Assembly (NCBI RefSeq): GCF_039537875.1 | Contig: NZ_BAABBI010000001.1 | Coordinates: 930,001-994,000 of the forward strand | Reading direction: 5' to 3' | From: Corallibacter vietnamensis | GTDB lineage: Bacteria; Bacteroidota; Bacteroidia; Flavobacteriales; Flavobacteriaceae | DNA: 64,000 bases | Shown here: positions 43,525-53,574 of the stretch, in pieces | How the letters are laid out: each line of letters starts with the position of its first letter | Position numbering within the stretch: the first letter of the stretch is position 1 | Made by a program: the position numbers and the translations under genes | Notes under the pieces: generated by a model | Databases searched by the model: none | The model's input: only the letters and a program-made list of their open reading frames with translations | What the model was told of the DNA's origin: nothing

Positions 43525-44793
43525 TTAGAAGTTTAATGCTCCTGCTTCACTAGCGTATGTCCAAGTAAATACAGAAGTGTCTGCTCCTACAGTTTGAGAA
43601 CCTTCAGTTACTGCAGTTGCTTCAGAACCGTAGTTTGGAGTAGGTGTAGTACCTGAAGCTGTATTGTTAAATATGTCTAACACGTTTGAAATACCAGCTG
43701 GTAAAACAACTTCCCAGTTAGATAATGTTAAGTCTCCATTGTTATAGTTAGTAGCAACACCATCGTTATCTAATTCAACATCAGAGCTATCTTTAAATCC
43801 AAATGCATAAATATTGTTGTTTGCTCCCATTGCGTTACTTCTAAAGTCAGCATACTCACCAGCAGCAGTATCAAGATTACCTTTCATTGTAACATTCTCA
43901 AGTGTGTAAGAACCAACAGCAGATCCTTCTGGACCATCAATCTCTAATGCGTGGTCAGAGCTTGCTCCTAAAATGATAACAGCATTGCTTACAGTACCAG
44001 AATAAGCTTGGTCAATATCTAAAGCATCATCTCCTTGAGCCCATACTAATAGGTTTGAAGCGTCAACAGTTCCACCAAAGAACTCAACACCATCATCAAC
44101 GTTACCAACAACCTCAACGTGGTCTATTTCTGTAGTTCTACCAACACCACCTAGTGTTAATCCGTTTATTTCATTTCCATCTCCAATTAAAGTACCACCA
44201 TGTCTGATTGAAACGTATTTGAATTTTCCTGAATCATCATCAGCATCTGTACCACCGTAAAGACCAAAAGTATCATCAGCAGGGATACCTTCAATTTGAG
44301 TTTCTTCAATATCTCCTGAAAGAGAACAAGGAGCATATCCAAGAATTAAAACACCACCCCAAAGACCACGATCGTCTTCATCTAGGTTGTCTCCTGAAGT
44401 TTGTCCACAAGAAATATTATCGCTTTCAGAAGTAAAAATTATAGGCTGGCTAGGAGTACCAACAGCATTTATTTTACCACCTCTAGCAACGATTAATGCA
44501 GAAGATAAAGAACCTTGACCAGCTCTACCTTTTATAATTGTACCAGGCTCTATTGTAAGAGTAACATCTTCTTGAACAACAACTTTTCTGTCAAGAATAT
44601 AAATATTGTCACTTGTCCAAGTTTCATCTATCGCAATACCACCAGCCTTAATAATAGTTGGGCAAGTCTCCTCATTACCACTGTTTTGGTAAATAGTAGT
44701 TTCTTCTATAACTATAGGTGTGTCATCATCTTTAAAACAACCTGTTAAAGTTATTGATAATAGGCCTATAACGGCTAATGTTAATTTTCTCAT
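43525..44793 (-). CDS. Surface lipoprotein with beta-helix-like repeats
   Basis: I place the start at MRKLTLAVIGLLSITLTGC (44793), which gives a lipobox LTGC with Cys19; the longer frame from 44850 adds 19 basic residues without purpose. The mature 404-residue protein is Asp/Gly-rich with many short strands (EPGTIIKGRAG, LGGVGRTTEIDHVEVVGNVDDGVEFFGG), typical of a right-handed parallel beta-helix. It has neither a SusD fold nor a T9SS tail. Some databases call homologues multidrug transporters, which nothing here supports. Position suggests a partner for the TonB receptor. Confidence 0.78.
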   Translation of the reverse strand: MRKLTLAVIGLLSITLTGCFKDDDTPIVIEETTIYQNSGNEETCPTIIKAGGIAIDETWTSDNIYILDRKVVVQEDVTLTIEPGTIIKGRAGQGSLSSALIVARGGKINAVGTPSQPIIFTSESDNISCGQTSGDNLDEDDRGLWGGVLILGYAPCSLSGDIEETQIEGIPADDTFGLYGGTDADDDSGKFKYVSIRHGGTLIGDGNEINGLTLGGVGRTTEIDHVEVVGNVDDGVEFFGGTVDASNLLVWAQGDDALDIDQAYSGTVSNAVIILGASSDHALEIDGPEGSAVGSYTLENVTMKGNLDTAAGEYADFRSNAMGANNNIYAFGFKDSSDVELDNDGVATNYNNGDLTLSNWEVVLPAGISNVLDIFNNTASGTTPTPNYGSEATAVTEGSQTVGADTSVFTWTYASEAGALNF

Positions 44794-45005
44794 TGTGTTT
44801 TTGTTTTGCGTTTTTGTAATTATAGTTTTTAAGTAAAAATCTTTCGGCAAAGAAACTCTTAAAGTGTAAAGTTTAAGTTATGCAAGAATTAAACATCTGT
44901 AATGAAAAGGTTAGATTAATGTTATCTGTTATTTGATTGTTTTCATGATTCGAAACAATTATTTAACATTGAAAATAGTATCTTGCAATTCATTTAAATT
45001 ACATT

Positions 45006-46346
45006 ATGAACTGGGAACAACTACTCTCACTAAAACGATTTGGAGATACTAATAAACGATTGCGAAAAGAACAAGACGAAACAAGACTTGGTTTTGAGGT
45101 AGATTATGATCGTATTATATTTTCTTCAGAATTTAGAAGCCTTCAAGATAAAACACAGGTAATTCCTTTGTCAAAAACTGATTTTGTTCATACAAGGCTT
45201 ACACATAGTCTTGAGGTCAGTGTTGTAGGAAGAACATTAGGAAGAAAAGTAGGTGTGAAAATTCTTGAAAAACATCCACATTTACAAAGTGTTCATGGAT
45301 ATCAGCCTAATGATTTTGGTGCTATTGTTGCAGCGGCAGCATTGGCTCATGATATAGGAAATCCGCCTTTTGGACATTCTGGAGAAAAAGCTATTGGAGA
45401 GTATTTTAAGTCTGGTAGCGGTAATTTTTTTGAAGATAAACTAACAAAAAAAGAATATCAAGATTTGTGTGACTTTGAAGGCAATGCCAACGGTTTTAAA
45501 ATTTTAACCGAAAGTCGTTCAGGTAGAATAGGAGGTCTTCGCTTAAGCTACGCAACTTTAGGCGCTTTCATGAAATACCCTAAAGAGTCATTACCTAAAA
45601 AGCCAACGCAACATATTGCTGATAAAAAATACGGTTTTTTTCAGCAGGATAAATCTGCATTTATTGATGTTGCAAATGATTTAGGTCTTATAAAAAAAGA
45701 GGAAGATGATGCGATAAGTTTCTCAAGACATCCTTTAACCTACTTGGTTGAAGCTGCTGATGATATTTGTTATACTATTATTGATTTTGAAGACGGAATT
45801 AACCTAGGCTTGATTAATGAAGATTTTGCTTTAGAATATTTGATAAAACTTGTAAAAGATTCTATACAAATAAAAAAATACAACCAACTTACCAATACCA
45901 AAGATCGTGTTAGTTATTTAAGAGCACTGGCTATAAATACGCTAATTAATGAAGCTGTTGAGGTTTTTGTTGCTAATGAAGCAGATATATTAAATGGAAC
46001 ATTTTCTGTGTCTTTACTTGATAAGAGCAAGTATGAAGCACAAATAGATGATATTATAAAAATAAGTGTAGCTAACATTTATGAATCTAAAGAGGTTATT
46101 GATAAAGAAATAGCTGGCTATGAAGTTTTAAAAGAGCTTTTGCACGTTTTTGTGGTTGCAGCTACAAATAAGCATAATCAGGAAATGTCTAATTATGATA
46201 AGTTAATTTTGAAAGCTTATCCTTCTATTTATAATGCGTCTGATTCACTTTATGAATGCTTGTTAAGAATCTGTAATTATGTGTCATTACTTTCTGATAG
46301 TAACGCTATTTTAACTTTTAAAACATTAAGAGGTAATCGCTTATAG
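45006..46346 (+). CDS. dgt: dGTP triphosphohydrolase
   Basis: The 446-residue HD-domain enzyme hydrolyses dGTP (or dNTP) to the nucleoside and triphosphate. Metal ligands are His67 in RLTHS, the His115-Asp116 pair in LAHDIGNPPFGHSGEKAI, and a later Asp in LVEAADDICYTIIDFEDG (about 245-262). The N-terminal EFRSLQDKTQV is the family start. The length is normal for the type 1/3 group. It stands alone on the plus strand, with the convergent dxs just 9 bp past its stop. Confidence 0.94.
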   Translation: MNWEQLLSLKRFGDTNKRLRKEQDETRLGFEVDYDRIIFSSEFRSLQDKTQVIPLSKTDFVHTRLTHSLEVSVVGRTLGRKVGVKILEKHPHLQSVHGYQPNDFGAIVAAAALAHDIGNPPFGHSGEKAIGEYFKSGSGNFFEDKLTKKEYQDLCDFEGNANGFKILTESRSGRIGGLRLSYATLGAFMKYPKESLPKKPTQHIADKKYGFFQQDKSAFIDVANDLGLIKKEEDDAISFSRHPLTYLVEAADDICYTIIDFEDGINLGLINEDFALEYLIKLVKDSIQIKKYNQLTNTKDRVSYLRALAINTLINEAVEVFVANEADILNGTFSVSLLDKSKYEAQIDDIIKISVANIYESKEVIDKEIAGYEVLKELLHVFVVAATNKHNQEMSNYDKLILKAYPSIYNASDSLYECLLRICNYVSLLSDSNAILTFKTLRGNRL

Positions 46347-46355
46347 TGTTATATT

Positions 46356-48128
46356 TTACAGGTAAGTTGAAAGTATTTGTTTAATGCTATCAGCATCTAT
46401 AGAACAAAGTTTTTGTAGTTCATCAATAGAGCCTTGTTCTATAAACTTATTAGGGATACCCAAATTTTTAATACTGTTTTTGTAGTTGTTAGCAGCGGCA
46501 AACTCTAAAATGCTACTACCAAAACCGCCAGTTATAACACCATCTTCTATTGTAATTATAGAGGTGTGATTTTTCATTATATCATGTAGTAGTGTTTCAT
46601 CTAGAGGAGCTACAAAGCGCATATCATAATGCGCAATTTTATCATGATTATTAATACTGTTAATTGCTTCTGTAACATTTTTTGAAATAGCACCAATACT
46701 TAAAACAGCAATGTTGTTACCCTTTTTCAAAAGCTTGCCTGTTCCTATTTTAATCTCTTTAAATGGTTTTTTCCAGTCTAAAGTTATGCCACGACCTCTA
46801 GGGTATCTTATTGCAATAGGTTGTTTTAAGTTTCCCATTTGAGCTGTAAACATGATGTCTCGCAACTCAATCTCATCTCTAGGTGCAAAAATTGTCAAAT
46901 TAGGAATACATCGTAAATAAGCCAAATCAAAAGCACCATGATGTGTGGCTCCATCTTCACCAACTAATCCAGCTCTATCTAAACAAAAAACCACAGGCAG
47001 TTTTTGTAATGCTACATCATGAATTATTTGATCATAAGCGCGTTGCAAAAATGTTGAGTATATGTTACAAAAAGGAATAAGACCTTGTGTTGCCATACCC
47101 GCTGCTAGTGTTACAGCGTGTTGCTCTGCTATGCCTACATCAAAAGCTCTGTCGGGCATTTCACTCATCATATATTTTAAAGAACTTCCCGTTGGCATTG
47201 CTGGAGTAATTCCAACAATGTTTTTGTTAGTCTTTGCTAGTTCTAAAATGGTTTTTCCAAAAACATCCTGATATTTTGGAGGTTGATTTATGAAAGCTTT
47301 TTTTAGTAACTCACCAGTTTTTGCATCAAATTTCCCCGGGGCATGATATTTTACTTGGTCAGTTTCAGCTTGTTTTAAGCCTTTTCCTTTAGTAGTGATA
47401 ACGTGTAAAAGTTTAGGGCCACTTATGGTTTTTAATCGCTTTAATTCATCAATTAACTTATGAATGTCGTGTCCGTCAATAGGGCCGGCGTATTCAAAAT
47501 TTAAAGCTTCAAAAATATTGTCTTGCTTTTGAGTGCCTTTTTTTACGTTAGTAAGGTATTGTTTCAAAGCACCAACACTCGGATCAATACCAATGGCGTT
47601 ATCATTAAGAATTACAAGCAGATTTGTGTCACTTACTCCTGCATGATTTAAACCTTCAAAAGCCATGCCGCTTGCAATAGAAGCATCGCCAATAACTGCG
47701 ATATGTTGTGTTTGTGTATCGCCTTTTAGTTTTGATGCCATAGCCATGCCTAATGCTGCAGAAATAGATGTAGAAGAATGGCCTACGCCAAATGTGTCAT
47801 AAGTACTTTCTTCTCGTTTGGGAAACCCACTTATGCCTTTAAATTGTCGATTTGTATGAAAGGTAGATCTTCTGCCGGTTAGTATTTTGTGTCCGTAAGC
47901 TTGGTGACCAACATCCCATACTAACAAATCACTAGGCGTGTTAAAAACGTAGTGTAAAGCTATGGTAAGTTCTACAACACCCAAACTGGCGCCTAAATGC
48001 CCTTCTTTAGTGGCAACTATATTTATAATAAAGCCTCTAAGCTCTTTAGAAAGTTTTATAAGTTGGTCTTTTTCTAAAGCTCTTAAATCTTTTGGAAATT
48101 TAATAGAATTTAAAAGAGGCGCTGTCAT
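46356..48128 (-). CDS. dxs: 1-deoxy-D-xylulose-5-phosphate synthase
   Basis: The 590-residue TPP enzyme joins pyruvate and glyceraldehyde-3-phosphate, the first step of the MEP isoprenoid pathway. It shows His44 in EGHLGASLG and DVGHQAYGHK (72-81). The TPP motif is GDASIASGMAFEGLNHAG (about 147-164), and the transketolase pyrimidine domain has VGIAEQHAVTLAAGMA and DRAGLVGEDGATHHG. It is slightly shorter than the usual 620-640. It feeds the polyprenyl synthase at 62.2 kb. Confidence 0.95.
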   Translation of the reverse strand: MTAPLLNSIKFPKDLRALEKDQLIKLSKELRGFIINIVATKEGHLGASLGVVELTIALHYVFNTPSDLLVWDVGHQAYGHKILTGRRSTFHTNRQFKGISGFPKREESTYDTFGVGHSSTSISAALGMAMASKLKGDTQTQHIAVIGDASIASGMAFEGLNHAGVSDTNLLVILNDNAIGIDPSVGALKQYLTNVKKGTQKQDNIFEALNFEYAGPIDGHDIHKLIDELKRLKTISGPKLLHVITTKGKGLKQAETDQVKYHAPGKFDAKTGELLKKAFINQPPKYQDVFGKTILELAKTNKNIVGITPAMPTGSSLKYMMSEMPDRAFDVGIAEQHAVTLAAGMATQGLIPFCNIYSTFLQRAYDQIIHDVALQKLPVVFCLDRAGLVGEDGATHHGAFDLAYLRCIPNLTIFAPRDEIELRDIMFTAQMGNLKQPIAIRYPRGRGITLDWKKPFKEIKIGTGKLLKKGNNIAVLSIGAISKNVTEAINSINNHDKIAHYDMRFVAPLDETLLHDIMKNHTSIITIEDGVITGGFGSSILEFAAANNYKNSIKNLGIPNKFIEQGSIDELQKLCSIDADSIKQILSTYL

Positions 48129-48228
48129 TAGGGTTAATTATTTGCAAAATTATGATAATAAATGTTTGAATTCACGAAATTCAAAATAATAATTTAAAGT
48201 TTTGTTGTAAATATCAAACTTCCATAGC

Positions 48229-48236
48229 TATATTTG
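48229..48236 (+). promoter_or_regulatory. Possible -7 element (TATATTTG) of the fungalysin gene
   Basis: It matches TAnnTTTG 41 bp before ATG. TTTG at 48201-48204 lies 24 bp upstream, which is longer than the standard 19-bp spacer. Confidence 0.4.
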
Positions 48237-48276
48237 TGAAATACACAAAAAAAATTGATTAATAAATACTTAAATA

Positions 48277-50994
48277 ATGAAAAAGAATTTAAAATCTTTC
48301 TTATTCCTATCATTAGTGCTTTCTGTGAGTCTAGCAGCCTATTCTCAAAACCGTTTAGAAAGTTCTCAATATGGAGCGATAATAGAAAGTTATCTGAATG
48401 TTAATAAAGAGAAATTTAACCTTCAGGCAGAAGATATTTCAGATTTGTACATAACAGATGAATATCTAACAAAACAGACAAAAGTAACTCATGTATATGT
48501 TAATCAAAGATATCAAGGGATAAAGATATTTAATGCATTATCAAGTGTTGCAATAAAAAATGGTAGAGTTTCTTATTATGCAAATAATTTTATTCCTCAA
48601 ATAGAAGATAAAATTAGTACACAAGCAGCAACACTGTCTCCTGAAAATGCAATTCAAAATACGGCAAGGCGATTTAACTTAAATACACCACAAGATTTAA
48701 ATGTTATAGCAGTTAGTGGTAAAAAATTCATATACTCAAACGGAGGAATTTCTCAAGAAAATATTCCTGTTGAACAAGTATATGTTCTACATGAAAACAC
48801 TTTAAAGTTAGCTTGGGATTTGAGTATTTACACAAATGATAGCTCACATTGGTGGAGTGTAAGAGTAGACGCGGCATCTGGAGATATTTTAGAATTTAAT
48901 GATTGGGTTGTATCATGTAATTTTAGTGATGATAATCATGCTCATCATAATCATACTCAAAGTACTAATAAACTTGATAAAGAAGAAACTTTTAGCCTTT
49001 TCAATGAAAACTATGTAGTTACAAATGATGGCTCACAGTATAACGTTTTTCCTTTGCCAGAAGAGAGTCCTCTTCACGGCGGTAGAGCGTTACTAACAAA
49101 TCCTTCTGATGATACAGCGTCTCCATATGGGTGGCATGATACAAATGGTGCTGCAGGTGCTGAATTTACTATTACAAGAGGAAATAATGTTTGGGCGCAA
49201 GAAGATGTAAACGGTAACAATGGTTTTGGTGTTTCAGCAGTCGGTTCTGCAAGCTTAAATTTTGATTTTGAATTGAATTTAAATCAAGAGCCTATCGGTT
49301 ATCAAGAGGCATCATTGACAAACCTATTTTACATGAATAATGTGATGCATGATATTTGGTATCATTACGGGTTTGATGAGGCAAGTGGGAATTTTCAACA
49401 AAACAATTATGGTAACGGTGGTTTAGGAAATGATTATGTATTGGCAGATGGTCAAGATGGATCTAGTTTAAATAACGCAAACTTTAGTACACCACCTGAA
49501 GGTAATAGCCCCAGAATGCAAATGTTTTTATGGGAGGCAACAGGTTTACCAACGCCTTTAATTATTAATAACACAAGTCTAGCAGGTAATTTTGTAGCAG
49601 CTATACCAGCAACAGGTGTTGGTAATAACATTACTGGTCCATCAGATATTCCTGTAACAGCAGATTTAGTTTTAGTAAATGATGGTACTGCTAACGGAAC
49701 AGAAGGCTGTAATGCCCTTGTTAATGGCGCAGATGTAATGGGTAAAATAGCAGTCATAAAAAGAGGAAATTGTCCTTTTGTTGATAAAATTCAAAACGCT
49801 CAAAATGCAGGAGCAGTTGGAGTTATAATGGTAAATCATAATAACCCTGATAATGATCCTGATTATGTAGACTATGTTAATATGGCTGGACAAAGTAATC
49901 CTGTATTTACAATCCCTTCAGTGTTTGTTAATAATGCAGATGGAGAACAAATTATAGCGGCTTTAATAGCTAATCAACCAATAAATGGAACTATTGTTAA
50001 CAATGGACCATTCAATAGAGATGGAAGTTTCGATAATGGTGTTATTGCTCATGAATATGGGCATGGAATATCTAATAGGCTAACAGGAGGACCAAGTGCT
50101 GCAAGTTGCCTTACAAACAGAGAACAAATGGGAGAAGGTTGGTCTGACTGGTTTGGATTAATGCTAACAATGAAAGCAGGAGACTCCCCAGAAATAGGAA
50201 AAGGGATCGCTGTTTTTGCTAATGGAGAAGATGTTGATGGTGTTGGTATTAGGCCAGCGAAATACAGTACAGATTTTGCAGTAAATGATTTTACTTATGA
50301 TGCCACTAATGATGATACCGTATTAGGTCAAGATTCAAACGGTAATATTGTAAGATGGAATGACAGTCAACATAATGTAGGATTTGTTTGGGCTACAATG
50401 CTTTGGGATTTAACTTGGGCTTATATTGATAAATATGGTTTTGATCCTGATTTATATAATGGTACAGGAGGAAATAACAAAGTGATGCAGATAGTAATGG
50501 ACGGCTTAAAGCTTCAGCCTTGTGGACCAGGATTTGTTGATGGTAGAGATGCTATTTTACAAGCAGATATGATGTTAACAGGAGGAGAAGATCAGTGTTT
50601 GATATGGGAAGTTTTTGCAGCGAGAGGATTAGGTGTAAATGCATCTCAAGGTTTTTCTTTTTCTATGACAGATCAGATTGAAGATTTTAATATGCCTTTA
50701 GATACAGATCCTTCTTTATCAAACTGTACAAGTTTAAGTGTAGACGAGTTTAATACTAGCGATTACAAAGTATATCCTAACCCAGTAAATGATGTGTTAT
50801 ATATTAAAACATCTAAAAACTTTGGAGAGGTTACTGTAACTGTTACAGATATTAATGGACGTAGAGTACTTTCAAAACAAACACAGTTATCTGGACAAAT
50901 TGAAATTAATATAAGTAATCTTCAAACAGGAATTTATATCCTTAACATAAACGGAGATTCACTTAATGCAAATAATAAGATTATTAAAAAATAA
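48277..50994 (+). CDS. T9SS-exported M36 fungalysin metalloprotease with PA domain
   Basis: The 905-residue secreted protease has a signal peptide (ends AAYSQ, about residue 24). An FTP propeptide (about 45-120) and PepSY-like pro-region lead to the M36 core, which starts with NLFYMNNVMHDIWYHYGFDE. A protease-associated (PA) domain is inserted (about 425-570, with KIAVIKRGNCPFVDKIQNA). Zinc motif HEYGHG is at 592-597, with the third ligand Glu620 in GEGWSDW. A type A T9SS sorting domain (about 825-905, YKVYPNPVNDVLYI) ends the protein. It has its own promoter region and terminator. It differs clearly from the two proteases at 18-24 kb. Confidence 0.93.
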   Translation: MKKNLKSFLFLSLVLSVSLAAYSQNRLESSQYGAIIESYLNVNKEKFNLQAEDISDLYITDEYLTKQTKVTHVYVNQRYQGIKIFNALSSVAIKNGRVSYYANNFIPQIEDKISTQAATLSPENAIQNTARRFNLNTPQDLNVIAVSGKKFIYSNGGISQENIPVEQVYVLHENTLKLAWDLSIYTNDSSHWWSVRVDAASGDILEFNDWVVSCNFSDDNHAHHNHTQSTNKLDKEETFSLFNENYVVTNDGSQYNVFPLPEESPLHGGRALLTNPSDDTASPYGWHDTNGAAGAEFTITRGNNVWAQEDVNGNNGFGVSAVGSASLNFDFELNLNQEPIGYQEASLTNLFYMNNVMHDIWYHYGFDEASGNFQQNNYGNGGLGNDYVLADGQDGSSLNNANFSTPPEGNSPRMQMFLWEATGLPTPLIINNTSLAGNFVAAIPATGVGNNITGPSDIPVTADLVLVNDGTANGTEGCNALVNGADVMGKIAVIKRGNCPFVDKIQNAQNAGAVGVIMVNHNNPDNDPDYVDYVNMAGQSNPVFTIPSVFVNNADGEQIIAALIANQPINGTIVNNGPFNRDGSFDNGVIAHEYGHGISNRLTGGPSAASCLTNREQMGEGWSDWFGLMLTMKAGDSPEIGKGIAVFANGEDVDGVGIRPAKYSTDFAVNDFTYDATNDDTVLGQDSNGNIVRWNDSQHNVGFVWATMLWDLTWAYIDKYGFDPDLYNGTGGNNKVMQIVMDGLKLQPCGPGFVDGRDAILQADMMLTGGEDQCLIWEVFAARGLGVNASQGFSFSMTDQIEDFNMPLDTDPSLSNCTSLSVDEFNTSDYKVYPNPVNDVLYIKTSKNFGEVTVTVTDINGRRVLSKQTQLSGQIEINISNLQTGIYILNINGDSLNANNKIIKK

Positions 50995-51012
50995 TTTTTT
51001 TAAATAATCTAT

Positions 51013-51047
51013 AAAAAAGGCAACTTCATGAAGTTGCCTTTTTTTAT
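51013..51047. terminator. Perfect palindromic terminator
   Basis: AAAAAAGGCAACTTCATGAAGTTGCCTTTTTT is a self-complementary hairpin directly after the fungalysin gene and 10 bp before the deaminase start. Confidence 0.9.
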
Positions 51048-51056
51048 TTTTATACT

Positions 51057-51506
51057 ATGGAAAACCCTTTTGATGATACTTATTTTATGCGAAGAGCACT
51101 TCAAGAAGCAGAAGAAGCTTTTCATAAAGGTGAAATACCTGTTGGTGCAGTTATAGTAATAGATAATAGGATAATAGCTCGCGCTCATAACTTAACCGAG
51201 CTACTTAATGATGTAACTGCTCATGCCGAAATGCAAGCCATAACAGCAGCAGCTAATTTTTTAGGAGGTAAATACCTTCAAAATTGCACGTTGTATGTTA
51301 CTTTAGAGCCTTGCCAAATGTGTGCAGGTGCTTTGTATTGGAGTCAGATAAGTAAAATTGTTTTTGGGGCTAGAGATGAAAATAGAGGTTGTATCAATCT
51401 AAAAACAAAACTTCATCCTAAAACTAAAATAGAAGGTGGTGTTTTAGCAGATGAAGCATCACAACTGCTTAAACGATTTTTTATTGAAAAAAGAAACTTA
51501 AACTAA
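51057..51506 (+). CDS. tadA: tRNA-specific adenosine deaminase (TadA-like)
   Basis: The 149-residue zinc deaminase probably converts the wobble adenosine of tRNA-Arg to inosine. The zinc and catalytic residues are HAE at 56-58 and PCQMC at 85-89. IPVGAVIV and NLTELLNDVTAHAEM are the TadA strand and loop. The closely related guanine deaminase cannot be ruled out, but the C-terminus is TadA-like (HPKTKIEGGVLADEASQLLKRFF). The last 4 bp overlap the convergent small membrane protein gene. Confidence 0.85.
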   Translation: MENPFDDTYFMRRALQEAEEAFHKGEIPVGAVIVIDNRIIARAHNLTELLNDVTAHAEMQAITAAANFLGGKYLQNCTLYVTLEPCQMCAGALYWSQISKIVFGARDENRGCINLKTKLHPKTKIEGGVLADEASQLLKRFFIEKRNLN

Positions 51507-51739
51507 TAATTGTTTTTTCTTTCATTTTCACGCATTTTTTCAAAATTCTCTTTGGTTAGCATGTAATCTTTTATGTTTTTATCTTTCCATCTGTAGTAAG
51601 AAAACAAAGGAAAAACAATAATAAAAAGCCCAACAACTCCTAGTCCGATTAATTTTTGAGAATAATCAGTATCTATTATATATCCACAAACAATACTTGC
51701 TAAAGATGCTATTGTAGCTACAGCTATAATGTATTTCAT
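51503..51739 (-). CDS. Small two-TM membrane protein
   Basis: A 78-residue protein with hydrophobic segments at about residues 3-22 and 31-49 and a charged C-terminus (ENFEKMRENERKNNY). No family is recognised. It starts 2 bp after the ClC gene stop, so it is cotranscribed with it; an accessory role is possible but unsupported. Confidence 0.65.
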   Translation of the reverse strand: MKYIIAVATIASLASIVCGYIIDTDYSQKLIGLGVVGLFIIVFPLFSYYRWKDKNIKDYMLTKENFEKMRENERKNNY

Positions 51740-51741
51740 TG

Positions 51742-53529
51742 TTAATGTGTTAAGTTTATTAATTTTCTTCTATAAGCCGTAAGTAGTTTAGATTTTGAAA
51801 TAAAACCAACATATTCGCCATGTTTTACAACAGGTAGATTCCAAGCATTACTATCCTGAAATTTTTTCATAATCACAGTCATTTTATCGGTTTCCATATT
51901 AATAATAGCAGGAGGGTTTTGCATAACTTCTTTTGCTTTAACTTCATCATGAAGTGATTGATCAAACATAATAGGCCTAATATCATCAAGTAAAATAATG
52001 CCTTTTAGTTTGTTTGATTTATCCTCAACCACAGGAAAAATATTTCTGTTAGATTTTATTACAGCTTTGTGAACAATATCTCCAAGTGTCATATTTGGAG
52101 TTACTTTTTTAAAATTTGTTTCTATTACAGTGTTTATGTCCATTAGTGTTAAAACTGCATGATCTTTATCATGTGTAATAAGTTCACCTTTCCTGCCTAA
52201 TTCCATTGTGTAAACCGAGTGAGGGACAAAATATTTTGTGATACTAAATGAAATCGCAGCTGTAATCATTAAGGGAATAAACAAGTCATATCCGCCTGTT
52301 AGTTCAGCAATTAAAAAAATAGCCGTTAGTGGCGCTTGTAAAACACCAGCAAGTAAACCAGCCATACCAACAAGTGTGAAATTACTTTCAGATACAGGTG
52401 TACTTATTAAGCCACTATTATTTATGATTTTAGCCATACAATTACCCATAATGCTTCCCATAAAAAGTGTAGGAGCAAAAATACCACCAACACCACCAGC
52501 GCCAAATGTTATGGCACTTGCAATAATTTTAAAGACAACCAAACCCGCTAATAACAAAATAACAACCCAAATATTAGACAAATCCATATCTAGAAAATTA
52601 TTTTCAAGTGCTTTTTCAGGATTTCCTGCTACCAAATTGTTAATTACATCAAAGCCTTCTCCATATAACGGTGGAATAAAATAAATTAAAATACCAATAG
52701 CAATGCCTCCAAAAACAACACGTTTGGCAGGTGATTTTACTTTGTCAAATATTTTTTGAACACGTTCATATATATCTGTAAAATATATAGAGACTAATGA
52801 GGCGGTAACACCCAACATCATATAAAGAGGAGCATCAGCAACATCAAACTTGTCTTCAAGTTGAAACGGTAATAATACATCGTCACCAAAAAAGAAAAAT
52901 GATGTTAAAATTGCAGATAACGAAGCCAGTAGTAAAGGAAGTAAAGATGCGATTGTGAGATCTAAACTAAACACCTCAATAGCAAAAATAATTGCAGCAA
53001 TTGGTGCTTTAAAAATTGAAGACATAGCGCCTGCTGCTGCACAACTTACAAGTAAATTTCTTGTAGTTTGATTCATGTGAAACAGTCTAGAAATATTTGA
53101 GCCCAAAGCAGCGCCTGTGGCAACGGTTGGTCCTTCAAGACCTACAGAACCACCAAAACCAATTGTAATTGGTGCGGTTAGAATAGAGCCAAACATTTGA
53201 TAGCGTTTCATAATCCCTTTTCGTTTTGATATAGCAAGAAGTGTTGAAGGGATGCCGTGGCTTACTTTGTGTCTTACAACATATTTCATAATGAAATATA
53301 CGAGTGTAAAACCTATAATTGGGAATAAAAAGTAAAACGCATGATGATAATACTGTACTAGATTTCCTTCTAATAAGTGTTGTATAAAGTGCGTAAGGTT
53401 TTTTAAAACTACTGCACCTACACCAGATGTAAAGCCAATAACAATACTTAATAAATAAACAAATTGTTTGTGAGAGATGTACTTGGCTCTCCAAATAAGA
53501 AGTTTCTTAAAAAATGTTTTTTTTGGCAT
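51742..53529 (-). CDS. ClC-type chloride channel/exchanger with CBS pair
   Basis: The 595-residue protein has the ClC membrane core (about 20-440). The selectivity motif is SHGIP (90-94), the gating Glu132 is in GLEGP (130-134), and GGVGGIFAPTL is near 350. Two cytosolic CBS domains (about 455-590) follow. The residue aligned with the E. coli ClC proton glutamate 203 appears to be Val186 (IFAIEV), as in channel-type ClCs, so transport may be uncoupled. It belongs with the small protein downstream. Confidence 0.9.
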   Translation of the reverse strand: MPKKTFFKKLLIWRAKYISHKQFVYLLSIVIGFTSGVGAVVLKNLTHFIQHLLEGNLVQYYHHAFYFLFPIIGFTLVYFIMKYVVRHKVSHGIPSTLLAISKRKGIMKRYQMFGSILTAPITIGFGGSVGLEGPTVATGAALGSNISRLFHMNQTTRNLLVSCAAAGAMSSIFKAPIAAIIFAIEVFSLDLTIASLLPLLLASLSAILTSFFFFGDDVLLPFQLEDKFDVADAPLYMMLGVTASLVSIYFTDIYERVQKIFDKVKSPAKRVVFGGIAIGILIYFIPPLYGEGFDVINNLVAGNPEKALENNFLDMDLSNIWVVILLLAGLVVFKIIASAITFGAGGVGGIFAPTLFMGSIMGNCMAKIINNSGLISTPVSESNFTLVGMAGLLAGVLQAPLTAIFLIAELTGGYDLFIPLMITAAISFSITKYFVPHSVYTMELGRKGELITHDKDHAVLTLMDINTVIETNFKKVTPNMTLGDIVHKAVIKSNRNIFPVVEDKSNKLKGIILLDDIRPIMFDQSLHDEVKAKEVMQNPPAIINMETDKMTVIMKKFQDSNAWNLPVVKHGEYVGFISKSKLLTAYRRKLINLTH

Positions 53530-53543
53530 AAACTAAATCTACT

Positions 53544-53571
53544 AAAAAATCCTGCAAGTTGCAGGATTTTA
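53544..53571 (-). terminator. aspS terminator
   Basis: AAAATCCTGCAA / TTGCAGGATTTT forms a near-perfect hairpin with a T run, 4 bp past the aspS stop. Confidence 0.85.
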
Positions 53572-53574
53572 TTT

